This document shows positions 52,595 through 60,434 of a stretch of 64,000 bases of DNA, one piece after another. The stretch covers positions 6,386,001 through 6,450,000 of the forward strand of contig NZ_FYEY01000001.1 in NCBI RefSeq assembly GCF_900187385.1. The letters are read 5' to 3'. This DNA is from Streptomyces sp. 2114.4 (GTDB taxonomy: Bacteria; Actinomycetota; Actinomycetes; Streptomycetales; Streptomycetaceae). A program made the position numbers and the translations under genes. The notes beneath the pieces are model-generated. The model ran no database searches. It saw only the letters and a list, made by a program, of their open reading frames with translations, and had not been told where the DNA came from. Within the stretch, counting starts at the first letter, position 1; the number at the start of each line of letters is the position of its first letter.

Positions 52595-53629
52595 ATGTCC
52601 CAGCAGCACCCGGCGCCCTCCTTTGCGGTGATACCCGGCTCACAGGTCAGCCAGGTTCTCGACGGCCGCGGCCAGGAGGTGGTGGACCTGATCGAGACCG
52701 CCTACCGCCTGCACGGTGAGGGCGACACCGTCAACCCGCCCTCGTACTTCCTGCGCTTCCCCGAGAAGCCCTCCTCGCGCATCATCGCGCTGCCCGCCTC
52801 CATCGGCGGCCGGGTGCGCACCGACGGAGTGAAGTGGATCTCCAGCTTCCCGGAGAACGTGGCGGCCGGCATCCCCCGGGCGTCCGCCGTCCTCATCCTC
52901 AACGACCACGAGACCGGCTACCCGTTCGCCTGTCTGGAGAGCTCCATCATCAGCGCGGTGCGCACCGCCGCCTCCGCCGCGCTGGCCGCCGACCGGATCG
53001 GCGCCACCCGCACCCGCCCGGCCCGGATCGGCTTCTTCGGCGTCGGCCTCATCGCCCGCTTCATCCACCGCCTGCTGCGCGAGACCGGCTGGACCTTCGA
53101 CGAGGTCGGCGTGCACGACCTGTCCGCCGAGCACGCGGCCGGTTTCACCGCGTACCTCGACCAGTCCGGTGAGACCGGCAGCATCACCGTCCACGACACC
53201 CCCGAGGACCTGATCCGCTCCTCGGACCTGGTCGTCTTCGCCACCATCGCCGGCACCCCGCACATCACCGACCCGGGCCTGTTCGCCCACAACCCGCTGG
53301 TGCTGCACGTCTCGTTGCGCGACCTCGCGCCCGAGGTCGTGCTGACCGGCACCAACATCGTCGACGACGTCGAGCACTGCCTGAAGGCCAACACCTCTCT
53401 CCACCTGGCCGAACAGCAGCTGGGCCACCGCGACTTCGTCCACGGCACGCTCCACGACGTGCTGACCGGGAAGCTGAGCCCGGCCGCCGACCGCCCGGTG
53501 TTCTTCTCCCCCTTCGGCCTGGGCGTCCTCGATCTCGCACTCGGCAAGCACGTCTACGACGCGGTCCGCGCGCTGGGGCAGCTGAACGTCGTCGACGACT
53601 TCTTCCATGAGATGCAGCGCTACGGCTGA
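52595..53629 (+). CDS. SbnB-like N-(2-amino-2-carboxyethyl)-L-glutamate dehydrogenase (2,3-diaminopropionate pathway)
   Basis: A 344-aa protein of the ornithine cyclodeaminase/mu-crystallin family. In the SbnA/SbnB pathway this enzyme oxidatively cleaves the ACEGA intermediate to L-2,3-diaminopropionate and 2-oxoglutarate with NAD. Family cues: VKWISSFPENVAAGIPRASAV-type segment (present from about residue 85), the nucleotide-binding GFFGVGLIARF, and LRDLAPEVVLTGTNIVDDVEH. ATG start with GGAG, 33 bp after the dioxygenase. It directly precedes the SbnA-like gene; the pair is diagnostic for diaminopropionate synthesis. Confidence 0.9.
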   Translation: MSQQHPAPSFAVIPGSQVSQVLDGRGQEVVDLIETAYRLHGEGDTVNPPSYFLRFPEKPSSRIIALPASIGGRVRTDGVKWISSFPENVAAGIPRASAVLILNDHETGYPFACLESSIISAVRTAASAALAADRIGATRTRPARIGFFGVGLIARFIHRLLRETGWTFDEVGVHDLSAEHAAGFTAYLDQSGETGSITVHDTPEDLIRSSDLVVFATIAGTPHITDPGLFAHNPLVLHVSLRDLAPEVVLTGTNIVDDVEHCLKANTSLHLAEQQLGHRDFVHGTLHDVLTGKLSPAADRPVFFSPFGLGVLDLALGKHVYDAVRALGQLNVVDDFFHEMQRYG

Positions 53630-53671
53630 CGCAGTCCACCGCATCAACGCCCGGCCAGGCAGGGAGGTCTC

Positions 53672-54688
53672 GTGCCGATCATTTCGGCCCCCCACGAGTT
53701 CAACGAGGAAGACCTGTACGTCGACCTCGACGCGGTGCTCGGCATCCCGCTGCACCTGAAGTGCGAGGGGTTCAACTTCACCGGCTCCGTCAAGCAGAAG
53801 GCCGCCGTCGCCATGGTGGAGGCCGCGGAGGAGTCGGGAGCGCTCACCCCCGGATCGATCCTGGTGGAGTCCTCCTCCGGGAACCTGGGCGTCGCCCTCA
53901 GCGTCATCGCGGCCAGCAAGGGATACGGCCTCGTCTGTGTCACCGACTCGCGCTGCAACCTCGCCTCCAAACGGCTGATGGAGGCCTTCGGCGCCGTGGT
54001 GCACACCGTCACCGAACCGGCACACGAGGGCGGATTCCTGGCCGCGCGCATCGCACACGTCCAGGCGCTGTGCGAGCAGGACGAGCGGTACGTCTGGCTC
54101 AACCAGTACACCAACCACGCCAACTGGCAGGCCCACCACCGCCACACCGCGCCCGCCGTCGCCCGCAGCCACCCCGGCCTGGACGTCCTGTTCGTCGGCG
54201 CCGGCACCACCGGAACGCTGATGGGCTGCGCCCGCTGGTTCAAGGAGCACCGCCCCGCCGTCCGCGTGGTCGCCGTGGACAGCGTCGGCTCGGTCACCTT
54301 CGGCCACCCGCCGGCCCCCCGCATGATCCCGGGCCTGGGCACCGGAGTGCGCCCGCCGCTGCTGGACGAGTCCTTCATCGACGACGTGGTGATGGTGCCC
54401 GAGCCCGACACCCTCCGCATGTGCCACCGGCTCGCCGCCCGCGGCTTCCTGTTCGGCGGCTCCACCGGAACGGTGGTCAGCGGTGCCGCCCGCTGGCTGG
54501 CCGGGCAGGCCGGCGGCGAGCGGCGCGAAGCCGTGGCGATCGCCCCCGACCTGGGGGAGCGCTACCTGGACACCGTCTATCTCACCAACTGGGCGCAGGG
54601 CGTCTACGGCCCCGGCGTGCTCGATGCCGAGGCCGATGCTGTCGCCGATGCCGAGCCCGCATCCCTCCCGTTGACCTCGCTGTCCTAG
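53672..54688 (+). CDS. SbnA-like N-(2-amino-2-carboxyethyl)-L-glutamate synthase (PLP enzyme)
   Basis: A 338-aa cysteine-synthase-fold protein that condenses O-phosphoserine with glutamate in the diaminopropionate pathway. The Schiff-base Lys lies in FTGSVKQKA (Lys41 by homology). The substrate loop ESSSGNLGVALSVIAAS follows the family, and the PLP phosphate site is VGAGTTGTLMG. GTG start with GGGAGG. It follows SbnB by 42 bp. With that gene it should supply free diaminopropionate to the A domain. The 2-oxoglutarate released by SbnB could also feed the two oxygenases. Confidence 0.9.
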   Translation: MPIISAPHEFNEEDLYVDLDAVLGIPLHLKCEGFNFTGSVKQKAAVAMVEAAEESGALTPGSILVESSSGNLGVALSVIAASKGYGLVCVTDSRCNLASKRLMEAFGAVVHTVTEPAHEGGFLAARIAHVQALCEQDERYVWLNQYTNHANWQAHHRHTAPAVARSHPGLDVLFVGAGTTGTLMGCARWFKEHRPAVRVVAVDSVGSVTFGHPPAPRMIPGLGTGVRPPLLDESFIDDVVMVPEPDTLRMCHRLAARGFLFGGSTGTVVSGAARWLAGQAGGERREAVAIAPDLGERYLDTVYLTNWAQGVYGPGVLDAEADAVADAEPASLPLTSLS

Positions 54689-54748
54689 CCGGGCCGCCCG
54701 CCCCGCGACAGCCGAGCACCACAAGAACCCGGAAAGAGGCGCACGACA

Positions 54749-54967
54749 ATGAGCACCAACCCGTTCGAGGACAACGACGCCCGCTACCTCGCCCTCATCA
54801 ACGACGAGGGGCAGTACTCCCTGTGGCCCGTCTTCGCCGATGTGCCGGCCGGCTGGCGCGCCGCCCGCGAGGAGGGCAGCCGCGAGGAAATCCTCGCCTT
54901 CATCTCCGAGCAGTGGACCGACATGCGCCCGCTGAGCCTGGTCCGCGCCATGGAGGGCACCGGCTGA
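54749..54967 (+). CDS. MbtH-like protein
   Basis: A 72-aa protein with the complete family pattern: NPFEDND at the start, then QYSLWPVFADVPAGWRAA and EILAFISEQWTDMRPLSL. MbtH proteins bind adenylation domains and are often needed for their folding or activity. It lies 60 bp after the SbnA-like gene and has AAAGAGG upstream of ATG 54749. It should be the partner of the A domain encoded first in this cluster. Confidence 0.97.
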   Translation: MSTNPFEDNDARYLALINDEGQYSLWPVFADVPAGWRAAREEGSREEILAFISEQWTDMRPLSLVRAMEGTG

Positions 54968-55047
54968 CCGCGCTACGCCGCCGCCGGCCCGCGACGGCAG
55001 CCGTCGGGGCCCGTACACATACACGTTCCACCAGAAGGTGAAGCTCG

Positions 55048-56034
55048 ATGACTGTGGTACTGGAGACCGGCGCACAGGCGACGGTCGTGACGATAGCGGG
55101 CGACGACGCCACGCAGACCGATGTGGTCGCCCGACGGCTGCGCGGGGCCGCGGACGGCAAGGTCGACAGCCACGAGTGGGTCGCCGCCGCCCGCAGGGAG
55201 TGGAACGAGCTGCCCTCCGGGCTGCGCGCGCCACTGGGTGAGTTCCGCAGGGACTCCGGCCCCACCGGCGTCCTGCTGATCCGCGGCCTGCCCGTGGGCG
55301 GCGCGACCCTGCCCGCGACCCCGTCCACCGCCCACTCGGTGCAGCAGGAGGCCAGCATCTCCGCGGCGGTCCTGATGATGGTCGCCTGCGGACTCGGCGA
55401 CCCCGCCGCGTTCCGCCCGGAGAAGACCGGCGCGCTGGTCCAGGACGTGGTCCCGGTCCCCGGCAAGGAGGACTTCCAGGGCAATGCCGGCTCGGTCCTG
55501 CTGACCTTCCACACCGAGAACGCCTTCCACCCGCACCGGCCCGACTACGTCATGCTGCTGTGCCTGCGCGCCGACCACGAAAGGGTCGCCGGGCTGCGCA
55601 CCGCGGGCATCCGGCCGGCACTGCCGCTGCTGAGCGAGCAGACCCAGGAGGTCCTGCGCAGCGCGGAGTTCCGTACCGCCCCGCCGCCGTCCTTCGGCGG
55701 CTCGGACGGCGGGCACACCGAGCCGCAGCCGGTCCTGACCGGCGCGCCCGACGACCCCGACCTGTGCGTCGACTTCGCCGCCACCGAACCGCTCACCCCG
55801 CGCGCGGCCCAGGCGATGGCCGAACTCCAGGACGCGTTCGACCGGACCTCCCTGAGCACCGTGCTCGCCCCCGGCGACCTGGCGATCGTCGACAACCGCA
55901 TCACCACGCACGGCCGTTCGGCCTTCATCCCGCGCTACGACGGCAAGGACCGCTGGCTGCAGCGCACCTTCGTCCTCAACGACCTGCGCCGCTCCCGCGG
56001 CCTGCGGGTGCAGGACGGCTACGTCCTCGACTGA
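55048..56034 (+). CDS. VioC/AsnO-type Fe(II)/2-oxoglutarate amino acid beta-hydroxylase
   Basis: A 328-aa clavaminate-synthase-like protein. The triad is FHTENAF (His155, Glu157; the family uses HxE) and the distal His in RITTHGRSAF (about 288), with a 2-oxoglutarate Arg near RWLQRTFVLNDL. FHPHRPDYVMLLCLR after the triad is typical of free amino acid beta-hydroxylases such as VioC (arginine) and AsnO (asparagine). ATG 55048 has AGAAGGTG upstream. It is a different subfamily from the SyrP-like enzyme, so two distinct hydroxylations are likely in this pathway. Confidence 0.85.
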   Translation: MTVVLETGAQATVVTIAGDDATQTDVVARRLRGAADGKVDSHEWVAAARREWNELPSGLRAPLGEFRRDSGPTGVLLIRGLPVGGATLPATPSTAHSVQQEASISAAVLMMVACGLGDPAAFRPEKTGALVQDVVPVPGKEDFQGNAGSVLLTFHTENAFHPHRPDYVMLLCLRADHERVAGLRTAGIRPALPLLSEQTQEVLRSAEFRTAPPPSFGGSDGGHTEPQPVLTGAPDDPDLCVDFAATEPLTPRAAQAMAELQDAFDRTSLSTVLAPGDLAIVDNRITTHGRSAFIPRYDGKDRWLQRTFVLNDLRRSRGLRVQDGYVLD

Positions 56035-56128
56035 GCAGCCGCCCGGCACCGCCCGCCGGCTGCCGCCCGCCGCGAGCGGCAGGCGGCAGGCGGCCGGCGC
56101 GAACCACTACGGAAAGAACCAGGACCTC

Positions 56129-57112
56129 ATGACTCCTGCCATCCTGATCGAGGATCTGGCCAAGAGCTACGGCGGCAAGCCGGTGGTCAGGGGGGTGAGC
56201 CTCGAGGTGCCCGCCGGCCATGTGCTCGGACTGCTCGGCCCCAACGGTGCGGGCAAGACCACCACGGTCAAAATGGTCTCCACCCTGATCAAGCCCGACA
56301 GCGGGCGGGCCCTGGTGTGCGGCCACGACGTGGTGCGCCAGGCCCGCGAGGTCCGCGCGCTGATCGGGCTCACCGGCCAGTACGCCTCGGTGGACGAGGA
56401 CATCTCCGGCCGGGAGAACCTCTACGTCATCTCCCGGCTGTTCAACCTCCCCCGCCGCACCGCCAGGGCGCGGGCCGACGAGATGCTGGAGCGCTTCGGC
56501 CTCACCGAGGCCGGCGCGCGGCCGGTCGGCGGCTACTCCGGCGGCATGCGCCGCCGCCTCGACCTGGCCGCCAGCCTGGTGGGCGACCCCCGGGTGCTGT
56601 GCCTGGACGAGCCGACCACCGGACTCGACCCGCACAGCCGCAACGCCCTGTGGGCCGAGGTACGCCGGCTGGCCGGCCAGGGCACCACGGTGCTGCTCAC
56701 CACCCAGTACATGGAGGAGGCCGAGGCACTGGCCGACTCCCTGGTCGTCATCGACCGCGGCCAGGTCATCGCCCGCGGCCGGACCGAGGAGCTGCGCTCG
56801 CGCCTGGGCGGCCAGGTGCTGTGCGTCCGGCCCGAGCGGGTGGGGGACGCGGCCGCGCTGCGGCGGGCCCTGGAGATCCAGGGGCACCCCACCGCCGCGC
56901 CCGAGGAGGAGACCGGGCAGATCCGGCTGCCGCTGTCCGGCGACGGCGCCCAGCTGAGCGAGGTCGTCAAGGCGGTGGGGCAGACCGGTATCCCGCTCTC
57001 CGGGCTGACGGTGCACATGCCCAGCCTGGACGAGGTATTCCTGACGCTGACCGGGGCCGGCCGGGCCCCGCAGGCGCAGGCCGGAGCACTGGCGGCGAGG
57101 AGCGCGGCATGA
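56129..57112 (+). CDS. DrrA-type ABC exporter ATPase
   Basis: A 327-aa protein. Walker A LGPNGAGKTT, signature YSGGMRRRLDLA and Walker B VLCLDEPTTGLD are intact, followed by the switch His in LLTTQYMEE-type sequence (the His position is Gln here, as in the daunorubicin-resistance DrrA group). The C-terminal 90 residues are the DrrA regulatory extension. ATG 56129 follows AGGACC. It overlaps the permease gene by four bases. It powers export of the cluster product and may give self-resistance. Confidence 0.93.
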   Translation: MTPAILIEDLAKSYGGKPVVRGVSLEVPAGHVLGLLGPNGAGKTTTVKMVSTLIKPDSGRALVCGHDVVRQAREVRALIGLTGQYASVDEDISGRENLYVISRLFNLPRRTARARADEMLERFGLTEAGARPVGGYSGGMRRRLDLAASLVGDPRVLCLDEPTTGLDPHSRNALWAEVRRLAGQGTTVLLTTQYMEEAEALADSLVVIDRGQVIARGRTEELRSRLGGQVLCVRPERVGDAAALRRALEIQGHPTAAPEEETGQIRLPLSGDGAQLSEVVKAVGQTGIPLSGLTVHMPSLDEVFLTLTGAGRAPQAQAGALAARSAA

Positions 57113-57924
57113 GTTCACCGACCATCGCCCGGGGCGCCACGACACGGACCGCCCAGGGGCGGGGAGTGCGCCCGCTGGTGCGCCACTCGCTGGCGCTCAG
57201 CCGCCGCAACCTGCGCAAGGCGGCGGCCAGTCCGGGCCAGATCATCGACGCCACCCTGATGCCGGTGACGCTGTCGCTGGTCTTCATCTACGGCTTCGGC
57301 GGCGCGATCGCCGGAGACAGCGCGCAGTACCGTCAGTACCTGATGCCCGGCATCATGGCACTGACCCTCACCACCACCTGCCGTACCTCGGGCATCGCCT
57401 TGAACATGGACTTCGCCAGTGGGGTGATGGACCGCTACCGGTCGATGCCGGTGGCCCGCTCGGCGGTGCTCATCGGCCGTATCCTCGCCGACGCGGTCCG
57501 CGTCCTGGCCGGTCTGCTGATGGTCCTGGCCTTCGGCTTCGTGATCGGCTTCCGGGTGCACACCTCCGTCGCCGCCACGCTCGCTGCGCTCGGTGTGCTG
57601 CTGCTGTACGGGGTCGCCCTGTGCCTGCTGCAGGCATTCATCGGTCTGGCCGCACGGGGCATGGAGACCGTGCAGAGCGTGAGCACGCTGGCGATGGTGC
57701 CGCTGCAGTTCGGCAGTTCCATCTTCGTCGCCCCGGACACCATGCCGTCCTGGCTCCGGGTCTTCGTCGAGAACAACCCCATGACCATGGTCGTGGACGC
57801 CGCCCGCAATCTGCTGGTCGGCGGCCCGGTCGCCCACTCGGCGACGATGGCCGTGGCGTGGAGCGCCGGATTCATCGCGGTCTTCACACCGCTGTGCGTG
57901 GCGAAGTACCGGACGCGCGCCTGA
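57109..57924 (+). CDS. DrrB-type ABC exporter permease
   Basis: 271 aa from ATG 57109 (GAGGAG upstream), overlapping the ATPase stop. Six transmembrane helices of the ABC-2 type: PVTLSLVFIYGFGGAIAG, LMPGIMALTLTTTCRTSG, VLAGLLMVLAFGFVIGF, LGVLLLYGVALCLLQAFIG, LAMVPLQFGSSIFVAPDTMP and a terminal helix AVAWSAGFIAVFTPL. FVAPDTMPSWLRVFVENNP is the family signature. The gene ends just before a perfect 20-bp stem and loop, closing the cluster. Confidence 0.93.
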   Translation: MSSPTIARGATTRTAQGRGVRPLVRHSLALSRRNLRKAAASPGQIIDATLMPVTLSLVFIYGFGGAIAGDSAQYRQYLMPGIMALTLTTTCRTSGIALNMDFASGVMDRYRSMPVARSAVLIGRILADAVRVLAGLLMVLAFGFVIGFRVHTSVAATLAALGVLLLYGVALCLLQAFIGLAARGMETVQSVSTLAMVPLQFGSSIFVAPDTMPSWLRVFVENNPMTMVVDAARNLLVGGPVAHSATMAVAWSAGFIAVFTPLCVAKYRTRA

Positions 57925-57936
57925 CGGCGACGGCGC

Positions 57937-57986
57937 CGGCAAGGGCCGGTGGAAGGGGCTCAGCCGCCTTCCACCGGCCCTTGCCG
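57937..57986. terminator. Perfect 20-bp stem bidirectional terminator
   Basis: 57937-57956 is exactly complementary to 57967-57986 around a 10-base loop. It sits between the convergent exporter permease and the small secreted protein gene, 13 bp after one stop and 8 bp before the other. The strongest terminator-like structure in the window. Confidence 0.9.
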
Positions 57987-57993
57987 ATGCGGC

Positions 57994-58338
57994 TCAGACG
58001 GCCTGGACGCTGCGGATGTAGAAGAGCATCCCCCAGCTCTCGCTGGCCCGGTACGTCGCGCCCGGCTCGACCACGGCGTCCGCCGTCCCCTGGCAGTCGG
58101 TGCCGACGAAGACCTTGACCTTGCGGTCGGTCTTGTTGGTGACCAGGAGCCGGCCGTCGTTGTACCCGTTGGAGACGTTGTAGCACTTGCCGTTCTCCGG
58201 GTTGGAGACGTTCCGTTCGCCGTTGTACATGTGGACGTCTATGACGCCGGTGGCCGCCTGCGCGGCGCCGCTGCCGGCGAGCAGCGCGGCCGCGGACAGG
58301 GCAGCAAGGACAGGAGCGCGGAAAAGGCTCTTGCGCAT
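57994..58338 (-). CDS. Small secreted beta-rich protein
   Basis: A 114-aa protein with a clear signal peptide (LFRAPVLAALSAAALLAG, cleavage after AQA). The mature part of about 85 residues is beta-rich with YNVSNGYNDGRLLVTNKTDR and FVGTDCQGTADAVVEPGATY, and two Cys that could pair. Start ATG 58338 has GAAGGA upstream. No family is recognised with certainty. It is convergent with the exporter and separated by the 20-bp terminator, so it is outside the biosynthetic operon. Confidence 0.75.
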   Translation of the reverse strand: MRKSLFRAPVLAALSAAALLAGSGAAQAATGVIDVHMYNGERNVSNPENGKCYNVSNGYNDGRLLVTNKTDRKVKVFVGTDCQGTADAVVEPGATYRASESWGMLFYIRSVQAV

Positions 58339-58578
58339 GGGGTTTCCTTCGACTGATCGGTCGGCTTGAGCACTCGGGATCCGAGGCCGCTCGCCACCGT
58401 AGTCAGAGCCGTTATTTCCACGTTATTTCGCGATTGTCGCCAAGTAGGCTCCATTCGAAGGAAGTTGGGGCGAAGATGCGGAGTGTCATGGGTGGGGGAG
58501 GTGTCTCTCAGGTGGGAACCAAAGGGGCGGTTTGCGGCTCTCATCCCTTGAGTCGCGCCTACGTTGGGAGACCGAGGA

Positions 58579-59247
58579 ATGAGTCCACGTACGGGAAACG
58601 GTCATTCAGTGCGGCGCACGGCGGTGGCCGGGGCGGTGGTCGCGGGCTTCGTGGCGGTATCGGCGTGCGGCACGGACGGCACACCGACCTCCGTCGGCGC
58701 ACGTGCCTCGAGCCCGGCCGGAGAGCGTCCCGCGGCCTTGCCCGGCTTCAGGAAGGCCTATGAGGCGGGGTACAGGACAGGTCAGAAGCTCTATGACGTG
58801 GGTGGCAAAGGGGCCGCGGTGCGCGAGGTGGTGGGGGGTGGCTGTGCCCGTCGTGCCCTTGACGCGGGAGCCAAGGCCGACCAGGACCGCGGGGCCTGGG
58901 TGAAGGGCTGTCATGACGGGGTCGGTGGCGTCCCGCGGCACCCTCCGGCCCACCCCCTGGCCCAGCGGGAGCCGAATCCGCGGCTCCTCAAAGACTTCCG
59001 GGCCTGGGTGCGGCGGGCCGAGGGTGATACAGCGACCGCCCGTCACGCCGGCCGTGTCTGCACCGTCGAACTCATCGGCCCCGACTATGACGTTGAAGTG
59101 TCCACCGACTACCGCTCACGGGCCAAGGCCGAAGAGTTCGCCGCCACCTTCGCACGGTGGTGGGACACGGACGACGGGCCCGGGGTGGCGAGGAACCTCG
59201 TCATTCTCGATGCTCGCGACCGGCGCATCGCCACCAGGCGACTGTGA
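58579..59247 (+). CDS. Lipoprotein-like hypothetical protein
   Basis: 222 aa from ATG 58579 (GGAG upstream; a TTG at 58564 is an alternative). The N-terminus RRTAVAGAVVAGFVAVSACG ends in a lipobox-like Ser-Ala-Cys, so it is probably a membrane-anchored lipoprotein. The mature part has Cys in GGGCARRAL, VKGCHDG and RVCTVEL. The C-terminus (VEVSTDYRSRAKAEEFAATFARWW) is well structured. The family is unknown. It stands alone with short gaps on both sides. Confidence 0.65.
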   Translation: MSPRTGNGHSVRRTAVAGAVVAGFVAVSACGTDGTPTSVGARASSPAGERPAALPGFRKAYEAGYRTGQKLYDVGGKGAAVREVVGGGCARRALDAGAKADQDRGAWVKGCHDGVGGVPRHPPAHPLAQREPNPRLLKDFRAWVRRAEGDTATARHAGRVCTVELIGPDYDVEVSTDYRSRAKAEEFAATFARWWDTDDGPGVARNLVILDARDRRIATRRL

Positions 59248-59432
59248 AGACGGACGTCATGTGTCACACAGCGGACACGGGCACGGACCGGAACGGTCTA
59301 CCGCTGTCGCCGGGCATCTCCGGCGTCATACCTGAGAGCTACCCGTGCAGTGAGCTCTTGAGGGTGACGCGCGAAGGGGACGCGAGAAATACCGTCTTGA
59401 CTGTCATCGAAGTGAGCAGGAAGGCGGGTCTC

Positions 59433-60434
59433 GTGCGAGCATCCGTGGTGCGCCGCGCGTTCGCGGTGTGCGTCGCCGCCGGCGCGATGGTCTTCTCCGT
59501 CGCCGCGGCCTCCGGTTCGGCGGCCGGCGCCATGCCCGGCCCGCCGCGGCTGTCCGCCGTTCAGGCGGACACCCTGGCCGCGCGGTACCGGGCAAACCAC
59601 GACTTCATCGAGCGGTCCGAGCGCGCCGCCCGCCGGATGGGCGACAGCTCCAGGGCCGGGCATCTGGCCGAACTCGCCGCGCACGGACGGACGTTCCTCT
59701 CCTTCGCCACCCGCGATGACGGCCTGGCCGTGGAGGTGCTGGGCGACCTGGCACACGCGGACCGGGTGGTCGTGGTGGTGCCCGGTTCGGACACCACCAT
59801 CGACACCTTCGACGAGCTGGGTACCCGTCAGGCCGCACTGGCCGGCGGGGCCCGTGCGGTGCGGGCGGAGATGCGACGGCTCGCCCCGGACACCGATGTC
59901 GCCGTGGTGGGCTGGCTCGGCTATCACGCCCCGCGCACCCTCAGCCGGGATGTGGTCACCACCGCCCGTGCCCGGGCGGGCGGAAGGCAACTGCGCGCGT
60001 TCATCGGGGAGTTGAAGAGGGTCAACCCGGCCGCGCCGGTCACCCTCATATGTCACTCCTACGGCTCGGCGGTCTGCGGCAGTGCCGTTGCGAGCCCGGC
60101 GGACACGGCCGCTCCGATGGACAACCTCGCCGGGATCGCCGCCGTCGGCAGCCCCGGTATGGGCCTTCGGTCCGTCTCCGACCTCGCCGTGCGGGTGCCG
60201 GTGTGGGCGGGCCGGGGCGCGCAAGACTGGATCGCCGGTGTGCCGCACACCAGCGTGCGCGTCCCCGGCGCGACGATCGGGTTCGGTACGGACCCGGTCA
60301 GCCGCACCTTCGGGGCCCGTGCGTTCGACGCGGGCCGAGGCGGCCACAGTGACTACTTCAAGCCCGGCGGTCTCGCCGTGCGCAACCTCGCGATGATCGG
60401 TCTCGGCCGCGGTGCGGAGGTGTCCCATGGCTGA
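59433..60434 (+). CDS. Secreted alpha/beta hydrolase (DUF1023-like)
   Basis: 333 aa from GTG 59433 with AGGAAGG upstream (GTG 59412 is possible). The signal peptide runs through AFAVCVAAGAMVFSVAAASG. The mature part is an alpha/beta hydrolase: HADRVVVVVPGSDTTIDTF and VTLICHSYGSAVCG, with the nucleophile Ser in GHSYG-like CHSYGS. The Asp/His partners lie in the C-terminal third (GRGGHSDYFKPGG holds the likely His). Actinobacterial DUF1023 proteins are of this type. The stop overlaps the next start by 8 bp, so the two are translationally coupled. Confidence 0.85.
   Translation: MRASVVRRAFAVCVAAGAMVFSVAAASGSAAGAMPGPPRLSAVQADTLAARYRANHDFIERSERAARRMGDSSRAGHLAELAAHGRTFLSFATRDDGLAVEVLGDLAHADRVVVVVPGSDTTIDTFDELGTRQAALAGGARAVRAEMRRLAPDTDVAVVGWLGYHAPRTLSRDVVTTARARAGGRQLRAFIGELKRVNPAAPVTLICHSYGSAVCGSAVASPADTAAPMDNLAGIAAVGSPGMGLRSVSDLAVRVPVWAGRGAQDWIAGVPHTSVRVPGATIGFGTDPVSRTFGARAFDAGRGGHSDYFKPGGLAVRNLAMIGLGRGAEVSHG

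Noticed and set aside
52595..54688. Staphyloferrin B-type siderophore cluster suggested by SbnA/SbnB
   Set aside because: No NIS synthetases (SbnC, SbnE or SbnF type) or citrate synthase are present; an NRPS module and oxygenases are found instead.
48869..57924. Viomycin/capreomycin-type cluster suggested by diaminopropionate genes and a VioC-like enzyme
   Set aside because: There is no capreomycidine synthase (VioD type), no multi-module NRPS set and no resistance phosphotransferase in the window.
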